A DNA stretch of 64,000 nt, taken from contig NZ_JAASRY010000001.1 in assembly GCF_011761345.1 (NCBI RefSeq), forward strand, positions 1,302,001-1,366,000, read 5' to 3'. Position 1 is the stretch's first letter. The number at the start of each line of letters is the position of its first letter. Under the pieces are notes generated by a model that saw nothing but the letters and a program-made list of their open reading frames with translations, made no database searches and had not been told where the DNA came from. This stretch comes from Thalassobacillus devorans (GTDB lineage: Bacteria > Bacillota > Bacilli > Bacillales > Halobacillaceae). The position numbers and the translations under genes are program-made. This document shows positions 45,026 through 54,302 of this stretch, one piece after another.

Positions 45026-45193
45026 TCACCTGGCTGAAAGAAAGTGTTCATATTGTTTTTTTCTCTGTTTCATGCTTGACGTTACCTTGTTTCTCCCTTT
45101 TATCTTATGGTCAGGAGATGAGTCAATCTTTCTAAGAATATATACAGCTATTCCACAATAAACAGAAATAGTCAAAACGATCATAACCATCAT
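45026..45193 (-). CDS. Small membrane-anchored protein, 55 aa
   Basis: One N-terminal membrane helix (MMVMIVLTISVYCGIAVYIL) and a basic, hydrophilic tail (RKIDSSPDHKIKGRNK...). I start at ATG 45193 (AGAAGG 8 bases upstream); the frame to 45232 lacks a site. A near-consensus promoter lies upstream at 45244-45272. Unrecognised; the topology suggests a small regulator or anchor. Confidence 0.5.
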   Translation of the reverse strand: MMVMIVLTISVYCGIAVYILRKIDSSPDHKIKGRNKVTSSMKQRKKQYEHFLSAR

Positions 45194-45243
45194 ATGCAGA
45201 ACCTTCTTTCTACAATTGATAATGATTTTCATTTCTAATTAGA

Positions 45244-45272
45244 ATTATAGCAAATGACCTACCCATTGGCAA
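45244..45272 (-). promoter_or_regulatory. Sigma-A promoter of the 55-aa gene
   Basis: On the minus strand TTGCCA, 17 bases, then a perfect TATAAT. Confidence 0.75.
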
Positions 45273-45300
45273 TCGAGAATCAGAATTGTATGAATTATTG

Positions 45301-45831
45301 TCAAAATTGATCAGCGGCACTAAATTGATTCAGGGCTTTTTCTTCTATTGGGATTCTGACTCTTAACAGCAGTAAATGCAGAACAGGAAAAATGATCGCT
45401 GTCGCATAAGCCTGGAATAGAAGAGAGATAATGATGAATTCCATAAAGACCACCCAGTAATTCGGATGCTTGAAAAATCTGTAAGGACCTTTTGCTACAA
45501 TTTCATGGCCTGGGATGACAATTACCCTTGTGTTCCAATATTTCCCTAAGGATAAAATGCACCATACCCGAAATAATTGCAAAGCAGTAAAGATAGAAAA
45601 TAATAAGAGGAAATGACTTGGTTTCCACTCATTAAAATAAATGGAAGATTCTATAGCCAAGCTTATGAAAAAAAGTGTATGGACGATAATAAACCACTTA
45701 TAGTGAGATTCGCCGTATTCTCTCCCACCCCGTTCGTACGCCCATTTTCGATTCGCATTCGCAACTATCAATTCTACCAACCGTTGTAAAATTATCGCTC
45801 CTAACAAGAACATAAAAACAACTGGCATCAT
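45301..45831 (-). CDS. bpsB: Isoprenylcysteine-type methyltransferase, BpsB-like
   Basis: A 176-residue, multi-helix membrane methyltransferase with a conserved GPYRFFKHPNYWVV motif, as in ICMT/YpbQ. It overlaps the bpsA stop by an ATGA-type junction; GTG 45837 is an alternative start. In B. subtilis BpsB O-methylates the alkylpyrones made by the adjacent type III polyketide synthase. Confidence 0.9.
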   Translation of the reverse strand: MMPVVFMFLLGAIILQRLVELIVANANRKWAYERGGREYGESHYKWFIIVHTLFFISLAIESSIYFNEWKPSHFLLLFSIFTALQLFRVWCILSLGKYWNTRVIVIPGHEIVAKGPYRFFKHPNYWVVFMEFIIISLLFQAYATAIIFPVLHLLLLRVRIPIEEKALNQFSAADQF

Positions 45832-46913
45832 ACCCACTCCAAACTCATCAACTCGGAACTGAACCCCGGCCCAAGTGCTGCCATCACTGACTTCGTTCCT
45901 GTGGAAGGAAAATCTTTCATGTATTCATACAACACATAACAGACAGTAACCGAGGACATATTCCCATGGTCTCTCAACACTTGATAAGATGCTTGAAAAG
46001 CCTCTGTATTCTTCTGCAAGACTTCTTGATAGGATTCCAACACTTTTTTTCCTCCAGGGTGGGCAACTATGAAGGGAAGGTCATCGGCCTCCAGGTTGTA
46101 TGACTGCATGAAATGATCAAGATGGTTTTTCCAGAAGGCTTTTATTAGATGAGGAATACTCTTATTAAAAATCACTTCAAATCCTGTGTCAGTGATGTCC
46201 CACCCCATTACATCAATGGAATCTTTTTTTGTTCTAGAGCTTGTACCCTTGATTACCGGAACAGTACCCTTCTGTTTTTCCCTAAGAACAGAATCAGAAC
46301 CAGTCACCAACGTGGCACTAACGCCATCACCAAACAGTGCTGTTCCCACAAAATTACTTTTCCTGGAGTCGGTCTTTTGAAAAGTCAAACTGCAAAATTC
46401 CACGTTAATAACCAGGACATTCTTAGCGGGATACGCTTTCAGAAACTCATATGCCCTTGCAAGACCACTTACTCCACCAGCACACCCCAGACCGAATAAG
46501 GGCACGCGCTTAACATCTTCCCGAAAATTCCTGGCATTCATCAATCTTGCTTCGATTGAAGGGGTTGCCAGCCCTGTAGTAGAGACAAATATAATCATAT
46601 CAATTAAATCGACACCGACCTTTTCAGTAAGAAACAAAGGATTGAATAGACATTCATCAATTGCCGAGAGTGCATGGCGATAAGCCTCATTGACATAGAT
46701 TTCATTTCTTGCCCGTAATCCATGTGTTTGCTTAAACCATTCTTCTTCTACCACAAATTGTCTTTTCTCTATCAAAGAGTGGTCGAATACAGGTAGCAGC
46801 CGTTGCTTTTCACGGTCAGACAACGGAAACAGATTTTCAACCAAGTCTTTGACTTTCTCTTGTTCCATCTCATATTGTGGTTCACTTTTTCCAACAGAGA
46901 GAATGTATGCCAT
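45828..46913 (-). CDS. bpsA: Type III polyketide synthase BpsA
   Basis: A 361-residue thiolase-fold synthase. The catalytic Cys lies in LFGLGCAGGVSGLARA, the His in PFIVAHPGGKKVLES and the Asn in DHGNMSSVTV. It extends fatty acyl starters with malonyl-CoA to alkylpyrones/alkylresorcinols, modified by the coupled methyltransferase. The ATG has AAAGGAG upstream. A bidirectional terminator separates it from the SDR gene. Confidence 0.93.
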   Translation of the reverse strand: MAYILSVGKSEPQYEMEQEKVKDLVENLFPLSDREKQRLLPVFDHSLIEKRQFVVEEEWFKQTHGLRARNEIYVNEAYRHALSAIDECLFNPLFLTEKVGVDLIDMIIFVSTTGLATPSIEARLMNARNFREDVKRVPLFGLGCAGGVSGLARAYEFLKAYPAKNVLVINVEFCSLTFQKTDSRKSNFVGTALFGDGVSATLVTGSDSVLREKQKGTVPVIKGTSSRTKKDSIDVMGWDITDTGFEVIFNKSIPHLIKAFWKNHLDHFMQSYNLEADDLPFIVAHPGGKKVLESYQEVLQKNTEAFQASYQVLRDHGNMSSVTVCYVLYEYMKDFPSTGTKSVMAALGPGFSSELMSLEWV

Positions 46914-46997
46914 AAGTTCTCCTTTTTAGGCTTATGTTGTACCATTCTGCTTGTTCTATGTATAAGGGGCAAAGCTTTCAGAGTTTATAAGAAAAAT

Positions 46998-47035
46998 AAA
47001 GAAGACTGCCGAAAATTTTTGGCAGTCTTCTTTAT
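46998..47035. terminator. Bidirectional terminator between bpsA and the SDR
   Basis: Arms AAAGAAGACTGCC / GGCAGTCTTCTTT with a 10-base loop and T/A-rich flanks. It terminates the SDR transcript before bpsA. Confidence 0.8.
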
Positions 47036-47058
47036 TGATACAGCGAATTTTTCAGCTA

Positions 47059-47826
47059 TTAAAAACCATAGATCGTCATGCCGCCATCTACGAACAAAGT
47101 TTGGCCTGTCATGTAGTCGCTGGCTTCAGCAGCCAGAAATACTGCCGTTCCTGCCAGTTCGGACAATTTACCTATTCGCTTAAGCGGGGTTCGGGACAAT
47201 ATATCCTGGACATAGTTTTCATCCTGTAATAGCTTTTCAGTCAACGCAGTAGGGAAATACCAGGGACCAATCGCATTAACATTGATATTATATTTTCCCC
47301 ATTCCATCGCCAGGTTCTTAGTCATTTGAATCAGCGCGCTCTTGGTCATCGCATAGACAACCCCCGTTCTTAATGCGGTATGACCTCCGACGGAAGATAT
47401 ATTGATGATTTTCCCTTGCTGATTATCTTTCATTTTTTCAGCAGCATACTGAGACAAGAAAAATGCACTCTTCATGTTTGTGGATACAATCTGATCCCAC
47501 TCTGCCTCTGTAACATCCATAGCCTCGCGTCGTATATTCATGCCTGCGTTATTTACCCAAATGTCCAATGGCCGTTCACCAATTATATTATCTATCTGTT
47601 CTTTGATTAATTTATATTCATTTACATCAGCTTGTATAGTAACAGCCTTCCTGCCAAGCTCTTCGATCATTGCCTTCACTTCTTCTAACTGTTCGTTTGA
47701 ACGGGCAATTAACACAACATCTGCACCTGCCTCTGCAAAAGATACAGCGATTGCTTTACCAATTCCTTTCGTGGCCCCGGTTATAACTGCTAACTTATTT
47801 GTTAGTTCAAAACTTGGTAAAAACAT
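47059..47826 (-). CDS. Short-chain dehydrogenase/reductase
   Basis: A 255-residue classical SDR: NAD(P)-binding TGATKGIG near residue 17, NNAG (WVNNAGMNI), catalytic Ser in NISSVGG, YAMTK as the Tyr-Lys pair, and a C-terminal FVDGGMT. It reduces or oxidises a small alcohol/ketone; 3-oxoacyl-ACP reductase-like and sugar-acid dehydrogenases share this pattern, so the substrate is open. A strong GGGGGG precedes the ATG. Confidence 0.9.
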   Translation of the reverse strand: MFLPSFELTNKLAVITGATKGIGKAIAVSFAEAGADVVLIARSNEQLEEVKAMIEELGRKAVTIQADVNEYKLIKEQIDNIIGERPLDIWVNNAGMNIRREAMDVTEAEWDQIVSTNMKSAFFLSQYAAEKMKDNQQGKIINISSVGGHTALRTGVVYAMTKSALIQMTKNLAMEWGKYNINVNAIGPWYFPTALTEKLLQDENYVQDILSRTPLKRIGKLSELAGTAVFLAAEASDYMTGQTLFVDGGMTIYGF

Positions 47827-48214
47827 TCCATTTCCCCCTGTTGAATCGTTTTCATCATTATATCATTACATTTCAAAGACTATCTAAATCGAAACGGAGA
47901 ACATGAATAAATTATATCCTCTACTCTATCTCTAATTTGCTCATAAGTAAAAAGTTCTATTTTTTTCACAATAAAGCCCCATTATGTGATTGCTTGCAAT
48001 TTTGTTTTGTGATAGACCAATTATCAGATTTCACAAACTATACACATTTACCTTCAAATCAATGAAGAATATCACAGGTAAACCCTTTTACTACGGTGTT
48101 TTCAGTTGTTATTGAACAATTTGTGAAACATGTGAAATCCAAGTCGAATTTACATTAATTTGCTGTAAGATAGTTAATAACAAAAGCAAATATTTTTGAA
48201 AGGGGTGGGCATAA
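47827..48214. other. Divergent gap between the SDR and the ba3 oxidase operon
   Basis: No ORF is supported. It contains the promoter region of the ba3 oxidase and a dense set of TTGTGA/TCACAA half-sites (annotated at 47963-48137). Confidence 0.5.
47963..48137. promoter_or_regulatory. TTGTGA/TCACAA half-site cluster
   Basis: TTTTCACAA at 47963, TTGTGA at 48007, TTTCACAA at 48029, ATCACA at 48071, TTGTGAA at 48121 and ATGTGAAA at 48130. Most resemble half-sites of Rex (NADH-responsive) or Fnr/Crp regulators, but no pair has the standard spacing of a full palindrome. Confidence 0.4.
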
Positions 48215-48364
48215 ATGCCTAGCACAAACCTGAAACATCAAGTCGAGCAAGAACACAGCTCCAGCGAACCTAATTTAAAAGGAACACTGATTTCTGTTTC
48301 AGTAGTTGGAGGATTTTTAGTTTTATCCTGGCTTGCCGTTTTTGGTCTATTTTTAGCACGATAG
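48215..48364 (+). CDS. Cytochrome c oxidase subunit IIa (ba3 type)
   Basis: A 49-residue protein with a hydrophilic N-terminal tail (MPSTNLKHQVEQEHSSSEP) and a single membrane helix (VSVVGGFLVLSWLAVFGLFL). The order IIa-II-I is that of ba3 oxidases such as in Thermus. AAGGGGTGGG precedes the ATG. It is first in the three-gene operon. Confidence 0.85.
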   Translation: MPSTNLKHQVEQEHSSSEPNLKGTLISVSVVGGFLVLSWLAVFGLFLAR

Positions 48365-48392
48365 CACTTTTACTTAGGAAGAGGGGATTACG

Positions 48393-48899
48393 ATGCATAT
48401 GCATAAATACGAAAAAATATGGATGGCATCCGGAGTGGGGACATTACTTGTTTTTTTAATTGTCCTGGGTATCGGTGCTTTCTATCAAGGCACACAGCCG
48501 CCAAGCTGTATGGTTACATTAGATCCGCAAAATGTCCAGGCGCATGAGGCTTTCAAAGAAGAAAATCTAGGATTACAACAACTGGGAGAAAAAGAATACA
48601 CATTGAATGTGCTTGCTACTGCTTTTAATTATGACTTTGGAAAAGATGAAGACGGAAACAACGTTAAGACCATTAGAATACCTGCAGGATCTAAAGTAAT
48701 GTTCCAGGCTACCACCGAAGATGTCATTCACGGTTTTCAGCTTGCCGGCACCAATGTCAATATGATGCTCGAGCCAGGATATATTTCTACTCTGGAAACT
48801 ACATTAGATAACCCGGGAACTTATACTCTCATTTGTAATGAATATTGTGGTACCGGACACCATCTTATGACTGCTACCGTGGAGGTGTATGAAGAATGA
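48393..48899 (+). CDS. Cytochrome c oxidase subunit II (ba3 type)
   Basis: A 168-residue protein with one N-terminal helix (GVGTLLVFLIVLGIGAFY) and a cupredoxin domain. CuA ligands are visible: His in DVIHGFQL and the CNEYCGTGHHLM loop (two Cys, His, Met). It accepts electrons from cytochrome c outside the membrane. The stop overlaps the subunit I start (GATGATTG). Confidence 0.95.
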   Translation: MHMHKYEKIWMASGVGTLLVFLIVLGIGAFYQGTQPPSCMVTLDPQNVQAHEAFKEENLGLQQLGEKEYTLNVLATAFNYDFGKDEDGNNVKTIRIPAGSKVMFQATTEDVIHGFQLAGTNVNMMLEPGYISTLETTLDNPGTYTLICNEYCGTGHHLMTATVEVYEE

Positions 48900-50554
48900 T
48901 TGCAGAAAAAACAGGGCTGGGCAAAGCTGATTCTAAATTGGTCATGTCGTTCATGTGGGTTACCTTCATTTCATTGTTAATAGGCGGTCTGATGGGGCTA
49001 TTGCAAACATTGGTAAGAACAGGTAACTACACACTCCCTTTCGGTATCGGATATTACCAAATTTTAACTGTTCACGGTGTCATATTAGGTTTGGTACTTA
49101 CCACATTTTTCATCATTGGCTTTCAGTTCTCGTTAATGGCTAAGACTGTTGGGATGACCCATAAACAACGACAATGGGCATGGGTGTCCTTTTGGGTTAT
49201 GCTCACGGGCACTATTGCAAGTGCTATAATGATTCTTTTAGGTAAAGCAAGTGTACTTTACACATTCTACGCTCCTTTGAAAGCCCACCCGATTTTTTAT
49301 TTCGGACTTACTTTTGTCGTGGTAGGATCGTGGATTGCCTGTTTTGTCAATTTCCACCAATTGTACCAATGGAAAAAGAAACATCAGGGTGAACATTCCC
49401 CGTTGTTAGCATTCATGGTTGTCATCAATATGCTGATGTGGTTTATATGTACGCTCGGTGTGGCAGCTACTGTATTAATCCAATTTATTCCTTGGTCCTT
49501 AGGGTTAGTTGGGGAAATAAATATCCTTGTTAGCCGAACCTTATTCTGGTATTTCGGTCATCCACTAGTTTATTTCTGGCTGCTTCCTGCCTATATGGCA
49601 TGGTATGCCATCCTGCCAAAAATTATCGGCGGCAAAATATTCAGCGATTCATTAGCGCGTCTTGCGTTTATTCTGTTTTTGATTTTCTCGATTCCAGTTG
49701 GTTTTCACCATCAGCTTTTGGAACCGGGAATTGATCCTATGTGGAAATACATTCAAGTTGTACTTACATTCGCTGTTATCATACCTTCCTTGTTGACTGC
49801 CTTTTCTATGTTCGCAACATTCGAAATCACGGGAAGACAAAAAGGGTATACAGGATTATTCGGCTGGTTCCGTCATCTTCCTTGGAAAGATGTCCGATTC
49901 TTCGCACCATTTATGGGAATGGTTGCATTTATTCCAGCAGGTGCCGGGGGCATTATCAACGCTTCCAACCAGATGAACCAGGTTGTTCACAATACCATCT
50001 GGGTGACGGGACATTTCCACCTCACGCTTGCGACCACCGTCATTCTTACTTTCTTCGGGATTACGTACTGGCTTGTACCGGTACTTACGGGCAGGAAAAT
50101 TGATAAAAAAATTAACACCCTTGGTATGACACAAACAATCGTTTGGCTTGTCGGCATGTTCTTCATGTCAGGCTCTATGCATTTGGCAGGTCTGCTCGGA
50201 GCTCCGAGACGTTCTGCATTCTCCGACTACCAGGGCAGCGCACAGGCGGCAGAATGGATCGGATATCAATACGGTCAGGCGATTGGCGGTTCTATCCTTT
50301 TCATTGGCATCCTGATCATGCTTTATAACTTCTTTTACATGACATTCAAGGCACCAAAAGGCGTCGAAGAATTCCCAATTGCTGAAGCACCTGATGGTTC
50401 AGAGCCGACCCCTTTGGTATTGGAGAATTGGAAGTTATGGATAGGCATAACTGTCGTATTGATTGCATTTGCCTACACTATTCCTTTCGTGGATATTATC
50501 CAGAATTCACCTCCTGGATCGCCACCTTTTGAATGGCCGATTGGAAACGGGTGA
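48896..50554 (+). CDS. Cytochrome c oxidase subunit I (ba3 type)
   Basis: A 552-residue, about 13-helix heme-copper oxidase. Visible ligands: GHPLVYFW (CuB His), VGFHHQLLEP (HH pair) and GHFHLTLAT (heme a3 and b-type His). It lacks the glutamate-containing helix of A-type oxidases, as expected for the B family. It reduces O2 to water while pumping protons; ba3 forms have high O2 affinity. Confidence 0.96.
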   Translation: MIAEKTGLGKADSKLVMSFMWVTFISLLIGGLMGLLQTLVRTGNYTLPFGIGYYQILTVHGVILGLVLTTFFIIGFQFSLMAKTVGMTHKQRQWAWVSFWVMLTGTIASAIMILLGKASVLYTFYAPLKAHPIFYFGLTFVVVGSWIACFVNFHQLYQWKKKHQGEHSPLLAFMVVINMLMWFICTLGVAATVLIQFIPWSLGLVGEINILVSRTLFWYFGHPLVYFWLLPAYMAWYAILPKIIGGKIFSDSLARLAFILFLIFSIPVGFHHQLLEPGIDPMWKYIQVVLTFAVIIPSLLTAFSMFATFEITGRQKGYTGLFGWFRHLPWKDVRFFAPFMGMVAFIPAGAGGIINASNQMNQVVHNTIWVTGHFHLTLATTVILTFFGITYWLVPVLTGRKIDKKINTLGMTQTIVWLVGMFFMSGSMHLAGLLGAPRRSAFSDYQGSAQAAEWIGYQYGQAIGGSILFIGILIMLYNFFYMTFKAPKGVEEFPIAEAPDGSEPTPLVLENWKLWIGITVVLIAFAYTIPFVDIIQNSPPGSPPFEWPIGNG

Positions 50555-50564
50555 TGTTCGAAGA

Positions 50565-50602
50565 AAAAAGAGCATGGAATTGAGGATTCCATGCTCTTTT
50601 AA
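50565..50602 (+). terminator. Terminator of the ba3 oxidase operon
   Basis: Arms AGAGCATGGAAT / ATTCCATGCTCT with a 5-base loop, then T4. Confidence 0.9.
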
Positions 50603-50639
50603 TATTCTTCTTTCCAACTTTCCAATATTAGCAGAAATA

Positions 50640-52133
50640 TTAAAACTGATATATCTTACTGTATTTCTTACTCAGGTATTGTACTAAATAATCAGGATTA
50701 AGCTTCTCCCCTGTAACGTCATTCAAAATTTCCAGGGGCTTTTTCATACTCCCATATTGATGTATATTTTCCGTAAGCCATTCTTTAATCCCAGTGAAGT
50801 CTCCTGCTCGAATGACCTTATCAAAATCAATATCCTTTTCCATACGATTGTGGAATTGGGCGGCATACATATACCCTAATGCATAAGAAGGAAAGTAGCC
50901 GAAACTTCCACCTGCCCAATGTACGTCCTGCAGTACTCCCTCCGCATTATTGCGTGGTCTTATTCCTACGTATTCCTCCATTTTATCATTCCACAGTTCT
51001 GGAAGTTCCTTCACCTTTATGTCCCCGGCAATCAATGCTTTTTCCAGTTCATAACGGACCATAATGTGTAAAGGATACGTAAGTTCATCTGCTTCAATTC
51101 GTATATATGAAGGTTTGACTTCATTGATAGCTTTATAAAAAGGATCCAGCGGAAGGTCACTGAAACTGTCCGGTGCATAAGTTTTGAATAACTTATAATG
51201 ATTTTCCCAGAACGCTTCACTTCTGGCAATGAAATTTTCCCAGAAAAGCGATTGGGACTCATGGATTCCCATGGAGGTCCCATCAGCTAGCGGGGTAAAT
51301 GCCAGTTCAGGGTTGATATTCTGTTCATATAGCGCATGACCGCCTTCGTGAATGGTTCCAAATACGGCGGTACGAAAATCTTTTACATCATATTTAGTAG
51401 TGACACGGACATCATTGACGTTCAATCCGATGGCAAATGGATGGACTGTTTCGTCAAGCCTGCCCGCTTCAAAATCATACCCCATGCGCGAAAGTATTTC
51501 GAGACTGAATTTCTCTTGATCAGCTTTTGGAAAATGACCATGAAGCACAGAAGGGTCCGGTTGGATTGGAGACTGCTGTATTTTGTCCAGTAGACCTGAC
51601 AATGAATTCCTTACCTTAGGAAATACATCATCTAAAACAGCTACCGTTACACCAGGTTCATAGTTATCTAACAGAGCATCATAAATATGATTGTCATAAC
51701 CCCAATAACCAGCAAACTTCTGATTGTAAGCAACAAGTTTTTCGAGATAAGGCTCGAAACTTTCGAAATCATCCTTGTCTTTCGCTTCCTCCCAAACGGA
51801 CTCTGCCTTGGATTGCAACATCACATACTCTTTATATTCCTCTGCCGGAATTTTTGCACTCCGATTGTAACTATCTTCTGATTTTTCCACTGCCTTTTTG
51901 ATAATCTCGTTCTGGGTGTTGTTCTTTAACTCATCAATGTATCCTTTCATTTGATCGGAGGTAGTGATCTGATGAACCTTCTGGGACACCATTCCAATTA
52001 CTTCTGATCGATTACCGACTGCTTTTTTTGGAGCATTTGTTCTTAAATCCCAAAACATCAACCCAAGTGCTTCTTCATAGGAAGCTTTTTCTTTCAATAA
52101 GTTCAAAAAGTCCTGTTCCAACTCTTTACTCAC
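50640..52133 (-). CDS. M32 carboxypeptidase (Taq family)
   Basis: A 497-residue zinc carboxypeptidase with the family HEGGHALYEQ (HExxH at about residue 258) and HESQSLFWEN with the Glu ligand. It removes C-terminal residues from peptides in the cytoplasm; B. subtilis YpwA is the orthologous family. It starts at GTG 52133, after GGGGGAGA. Confidence 0.93.
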   Translation of the reverse strand: MSKELEQDFLNLLKEKASYEEALGLMFWDLRTNAPKKAVGNRSEVIGMVSQKVHQITTSDQMKGYIDELKNNTQNEIIKKAVEKSEDSYNRSAKIPAEEYKEYVMLQSKAESVWEEAKDKDDFESFEPYLEKLVAYNQKFAGYWGYDNHIYDALLDNYEPGVTVAVLDDVFPKVRNSLSGLLDKIQQSPIQPDPSVLHGHFPKADQEKFSLEILSRMGYDFEAGRLDETVHPFAIGLNVNDVRVTTKYDVKDFRTAVFGTIHEGGHALYEQNINPELAFTPLADGTSMGIHESQSLFWENFIARSEAFWENHYKLFKTYAPDSFSDLPLDPFYKAINEVKPSYIRIEADELTYPLHIMVRYELEKALIAGDIKVKELPELWNDKMEEYVGIRPRNNAEGVLQDVHWAGGSFGYFPSYALGYMYAAQFHNRMEKDIDFDKVIRAGDFTGIKEWLTENIHQYGSMKKPLEILNDVTGEKLNPDYLVQYLSKKYSKIYQF

Positions 52134-52145
52134 AAATGTCTCCCC

Positions 52146-53282
52146 CTATTTCGGCCGCGTTCCAAAAAACTGATAATAATCGGTTTTGATGTATCCATTG
52201 AATAATTTCCGTTTTTTAGAAGCCTGCCGCCCATAAATTTTTTCAAATCCTGAATGGGAAGTTAGGATATAGACACTCCAGCTCGGATGGTCTCTCATTA
52301 TCGAGCCAAGATCTCTGTACAGTGTCTCCACTTCTTCCCGCTCCCCGATTCGCTCTCCATAAGGAGGATTAGACACCAAGTACCCATTTTCCTGCTTGGG
52401 GCGCAAATCTTTTACCTGCATCTGTTTCCACTGAATCAGATCACCCAGCCCGGCTTCCATGGCGTTTGATTTTGAGATTTCAATCATGCGATGGTCAATA
52501 TCGTAACCGGTTATTTCCAAAGGCTGGTCGTAGTTTGCATGATCTTCTGCTTCCTGAAAAGCATCATCCCATACTTTCTGAGGGATCCACCCCCACTCTT
52601 CTGAGGCAAATTCTCTATTAAAGCCAGGAGCAATATTTTGACCGATCAACGCAGCTTCAATGGCAATGGTACCTGAACCACAGAAAGGATCGACGAATGG
52701 CTTATCGGGCGTCCAGTTGGTTAATTGCACGAGTGCGGCAGCCAAAGTTTCTTTTAACGGAGCTTCTCCCTGTCCGGTTCGATAACCTCTTTTATGCAAT
52801 CCGGAACCAGAGGTATCAATTGTCAATAATGCGGTATCTTTATGCAAGGCAATTTCCACACGGTAGAATGCCCCGTCTTCTTTCAGCCATGAAGCGACCC
52901 CATGACGTTGCTTCAGCCGTTCAACGATCGCCTTCTTTACAATCGACTGACAATCAGGAACGCTATATAATTTTGATTTCACTGACTTACCAATAACGGG
53001 GAACTCTCCATCTTCTGGTATGTATGATTCCCAAGGAAGGGCTTTGGTCTTTTCAAACAATTCATCAAAGGTGAAAGCTTTGAACTTTCCAACCTGAAGC
53101 TTAACGCGGTCAGCTGTCCTAAGCCAAAGGTTTGCCCTAGGGATTGCTGATATATCCGCTTCAAAGGTTACTCTGCCATTTTCCACTTCTACATCTTCAT
53201 ATCCGAGATTTTTTACTTCCTGCGCAACGATGGATTCCAATCCCATTGCTGCGGTAGCGATCAAGGTTACTTTTTGCGGCAT
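52146..53282 (-). CDS. ypsC: 23S rRNA methyltransferase RlmL-type (YpsC)
   Basis: A 378-residue protein with an N-terminal THUMP domain (about 30-150) and a Rossmann methyltransferase: SAM loop PFCGSGTIAIEAAL and catalytic NPPYGERIG. It methylates a guanine N2 of 23S rRNA. I start at ATG 53282 (AAAAGGAATG upstream); the open frame begins 13 codons earlier. It lies just after rnpB, as in B. subtilis. Confidence 0.92.
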   Translation of the reverse strand: MPQKVTLIATAAMGLESIVAQEVKNLGYEDVEVENGRVTFEADISAIPRANLWLRTADRVKLQVGKFKAFTFDELFEKTKALPWESYIPEDGEFPVIGKSVKSKLYSVPDCQSIVKKAIVERLKQRHGVASWLKEDGAFYRVEIALHKDTALLTIDTSGSGLHKRGYRTGQGEAPLKETLAAALVQLTNWTPDKPFVDPFCGSGTIAIEAALIGQNIAPGFNREFASEEWGWIPQKVWDDAFQEAEDHANYDQPLEITGYDIDHRMIEISKSNAMEAGLGDLIQWKQMQVKDLRPKQENGYLVSNPPYGERIGEREEVETLYRDLGSIMRDHPSWSVYILTSHSGFEKIYGRQASKKRKLFNGYIKTDYYQFFGTRPK

Positions 53283-53358
53283 AAAATATTCATTCCTTTT
53301 CAAATAATGATAGCAGGACAAGATTTCCTTCTAATGACATACCATTTTCTGCAAGTAT

Positions 53359-53400
53359 AAAAAACCCTTTCTAACGCAATAATTGCATTTAGAAAGGGAT
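53359..53400 (-). terminator. Terminator of rnpB
   Basis: On the minus strand, arms CCCTTTCTAA(A) / TTAGAAAGGG with an AATTATT-type loop, then T6. It is placed 12 bases after the 3' end of the RNase P RNA. Confidence 0.9.
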
Positions 53401-53411
53401 CATTTCATAAT

Positions 53412-53815
53412 CAGACCTTTGAATACTTTGTAAGCCATGTTCTGTACCATCGTACTGCCAGCGGTGGTCAACCTCGTACTCCGGTGGTAATCATCTATCT
53501 GCAAGCATGAATGCTTGCCTCTTATCAGGTTCATTTCCCTTCCAAGAGTGCCCCTACCTTCATTTGGGTTGCTCGCTCATGGGGTTTACCGCGTTCCACT
53601 CAAAGCATTTCTGCTTTGACTACGTCACTGTGGCACTTTCAAGGTTGGAATGCCATATCCCTAAGGACTTAGGCATTTTCCCTGCCGTTAGCCAAAAAGG
53701 CTACCCTGACTTATGGTTTCGTCAGGCATGAACACTACAGGCATCTCAGCCTGTGCGAGCATGGACTTTCCTCTGCATGTTAAGTATGCAGCGATCACCC
53801 AAGTATTCAAAACTG
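53412..53815 (-). ncRNA. rnpB: RNase P RNA, class B
   Basis: About 404 bases on the minus strand. The conserved B-type landmarks are visible: GAGGAAAGTCC near the 5' end, GAAACCATAA, the AGTGCCACAGTGACG block, GGAACGCGGTAAACCCC, and the ACAGAACATGGCTTAC 3' segment. The ends pair (TTTGAATACTT with AAGTATTCAAA) as helix P1. It is the catalytic RNA of RNase P and trims tRNA 5' leaders. The 5' end is inferred from the promoter. Confidence 0.95.
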
Positions 53816-53822
53816 CTTTATA

Positions 53823-53851
53823 ATTGTAACTAGTTGACTGATTACTGTCAA
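53823..53851 (-). promoter_or_regulatory. Promoter of rnpB
   Basis: On the minus strand, consensus TTGACA, exactly 17 bases, then TACAAT; predicted start near 53815. Confidence 0.85.
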
Positions 53852-53907
53852 TGGAATAACTATTATAGCATACAAGAAAACAGACTGCACACTCCAATTT
53901 TTGGCAA

Positions 53908-54228
53908 TTATGAGTCGGCGTATTTCTTCCCAAAAACAGCTTTCTCTAAATTAGAGAGACGCTTCAGTACGTCATAATTCACTTGATGATTGGGCGTCTG
54001 ATTTTCACTTTGGACTGGGCGACTTCTGGTAGTCTCTCTGGAAGGTGTCCGTTTCAGACGTTCATTTTCCTGCCTTAGCCGTTCTATCTCTTGATTAAGC
54101 ACATCATAATCCTGAATGATCAGATCTAAAAACTCGTCTACTTCTTCCTGATTATAACCCCTCATGGATGTCTTAAAGTCTTTTTCTAAAATCTGTTTAC
54201 CATCTAAATTCAATTTGTCATTGAACAT
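53908..54228 (-). CDS. gpsB: Cell division/cell wall coordination protein GpsB
   Basis: A 106-residue DivIVA-like protein with the membrane-binding N-terminal domain (FNDKLNLDGKQILEKDFKTSMRGYNQEEVDEFLD) and a coiled coil (NQEIERLRQENERLK), then a short linker and a C-terminal helix (LKRLSNLEKAVFG). It moves PBP1 between side wall and septum. Start at ATG 54228 (AGAGGTG). ponA is 8 kb away. Confidence 0.95.
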   Translation of the reverse strand: MFNDKLNLDGKQILEKDFKTSMRGYNQEEVDEFLDLIIQDYDVLNQEIERLRQENERLKRTPSRETTRSRPVQSENQTPNHQVNYDVLKRLSNLEKAVFGKKYADS

Positions 54229-54302
54229 CAGTATCACCTCTGTTTACGCACCTTACTCTTATTTTTCCAAAACTTCGAAGGAATGTCAATTTTTATTATG
54301 AC

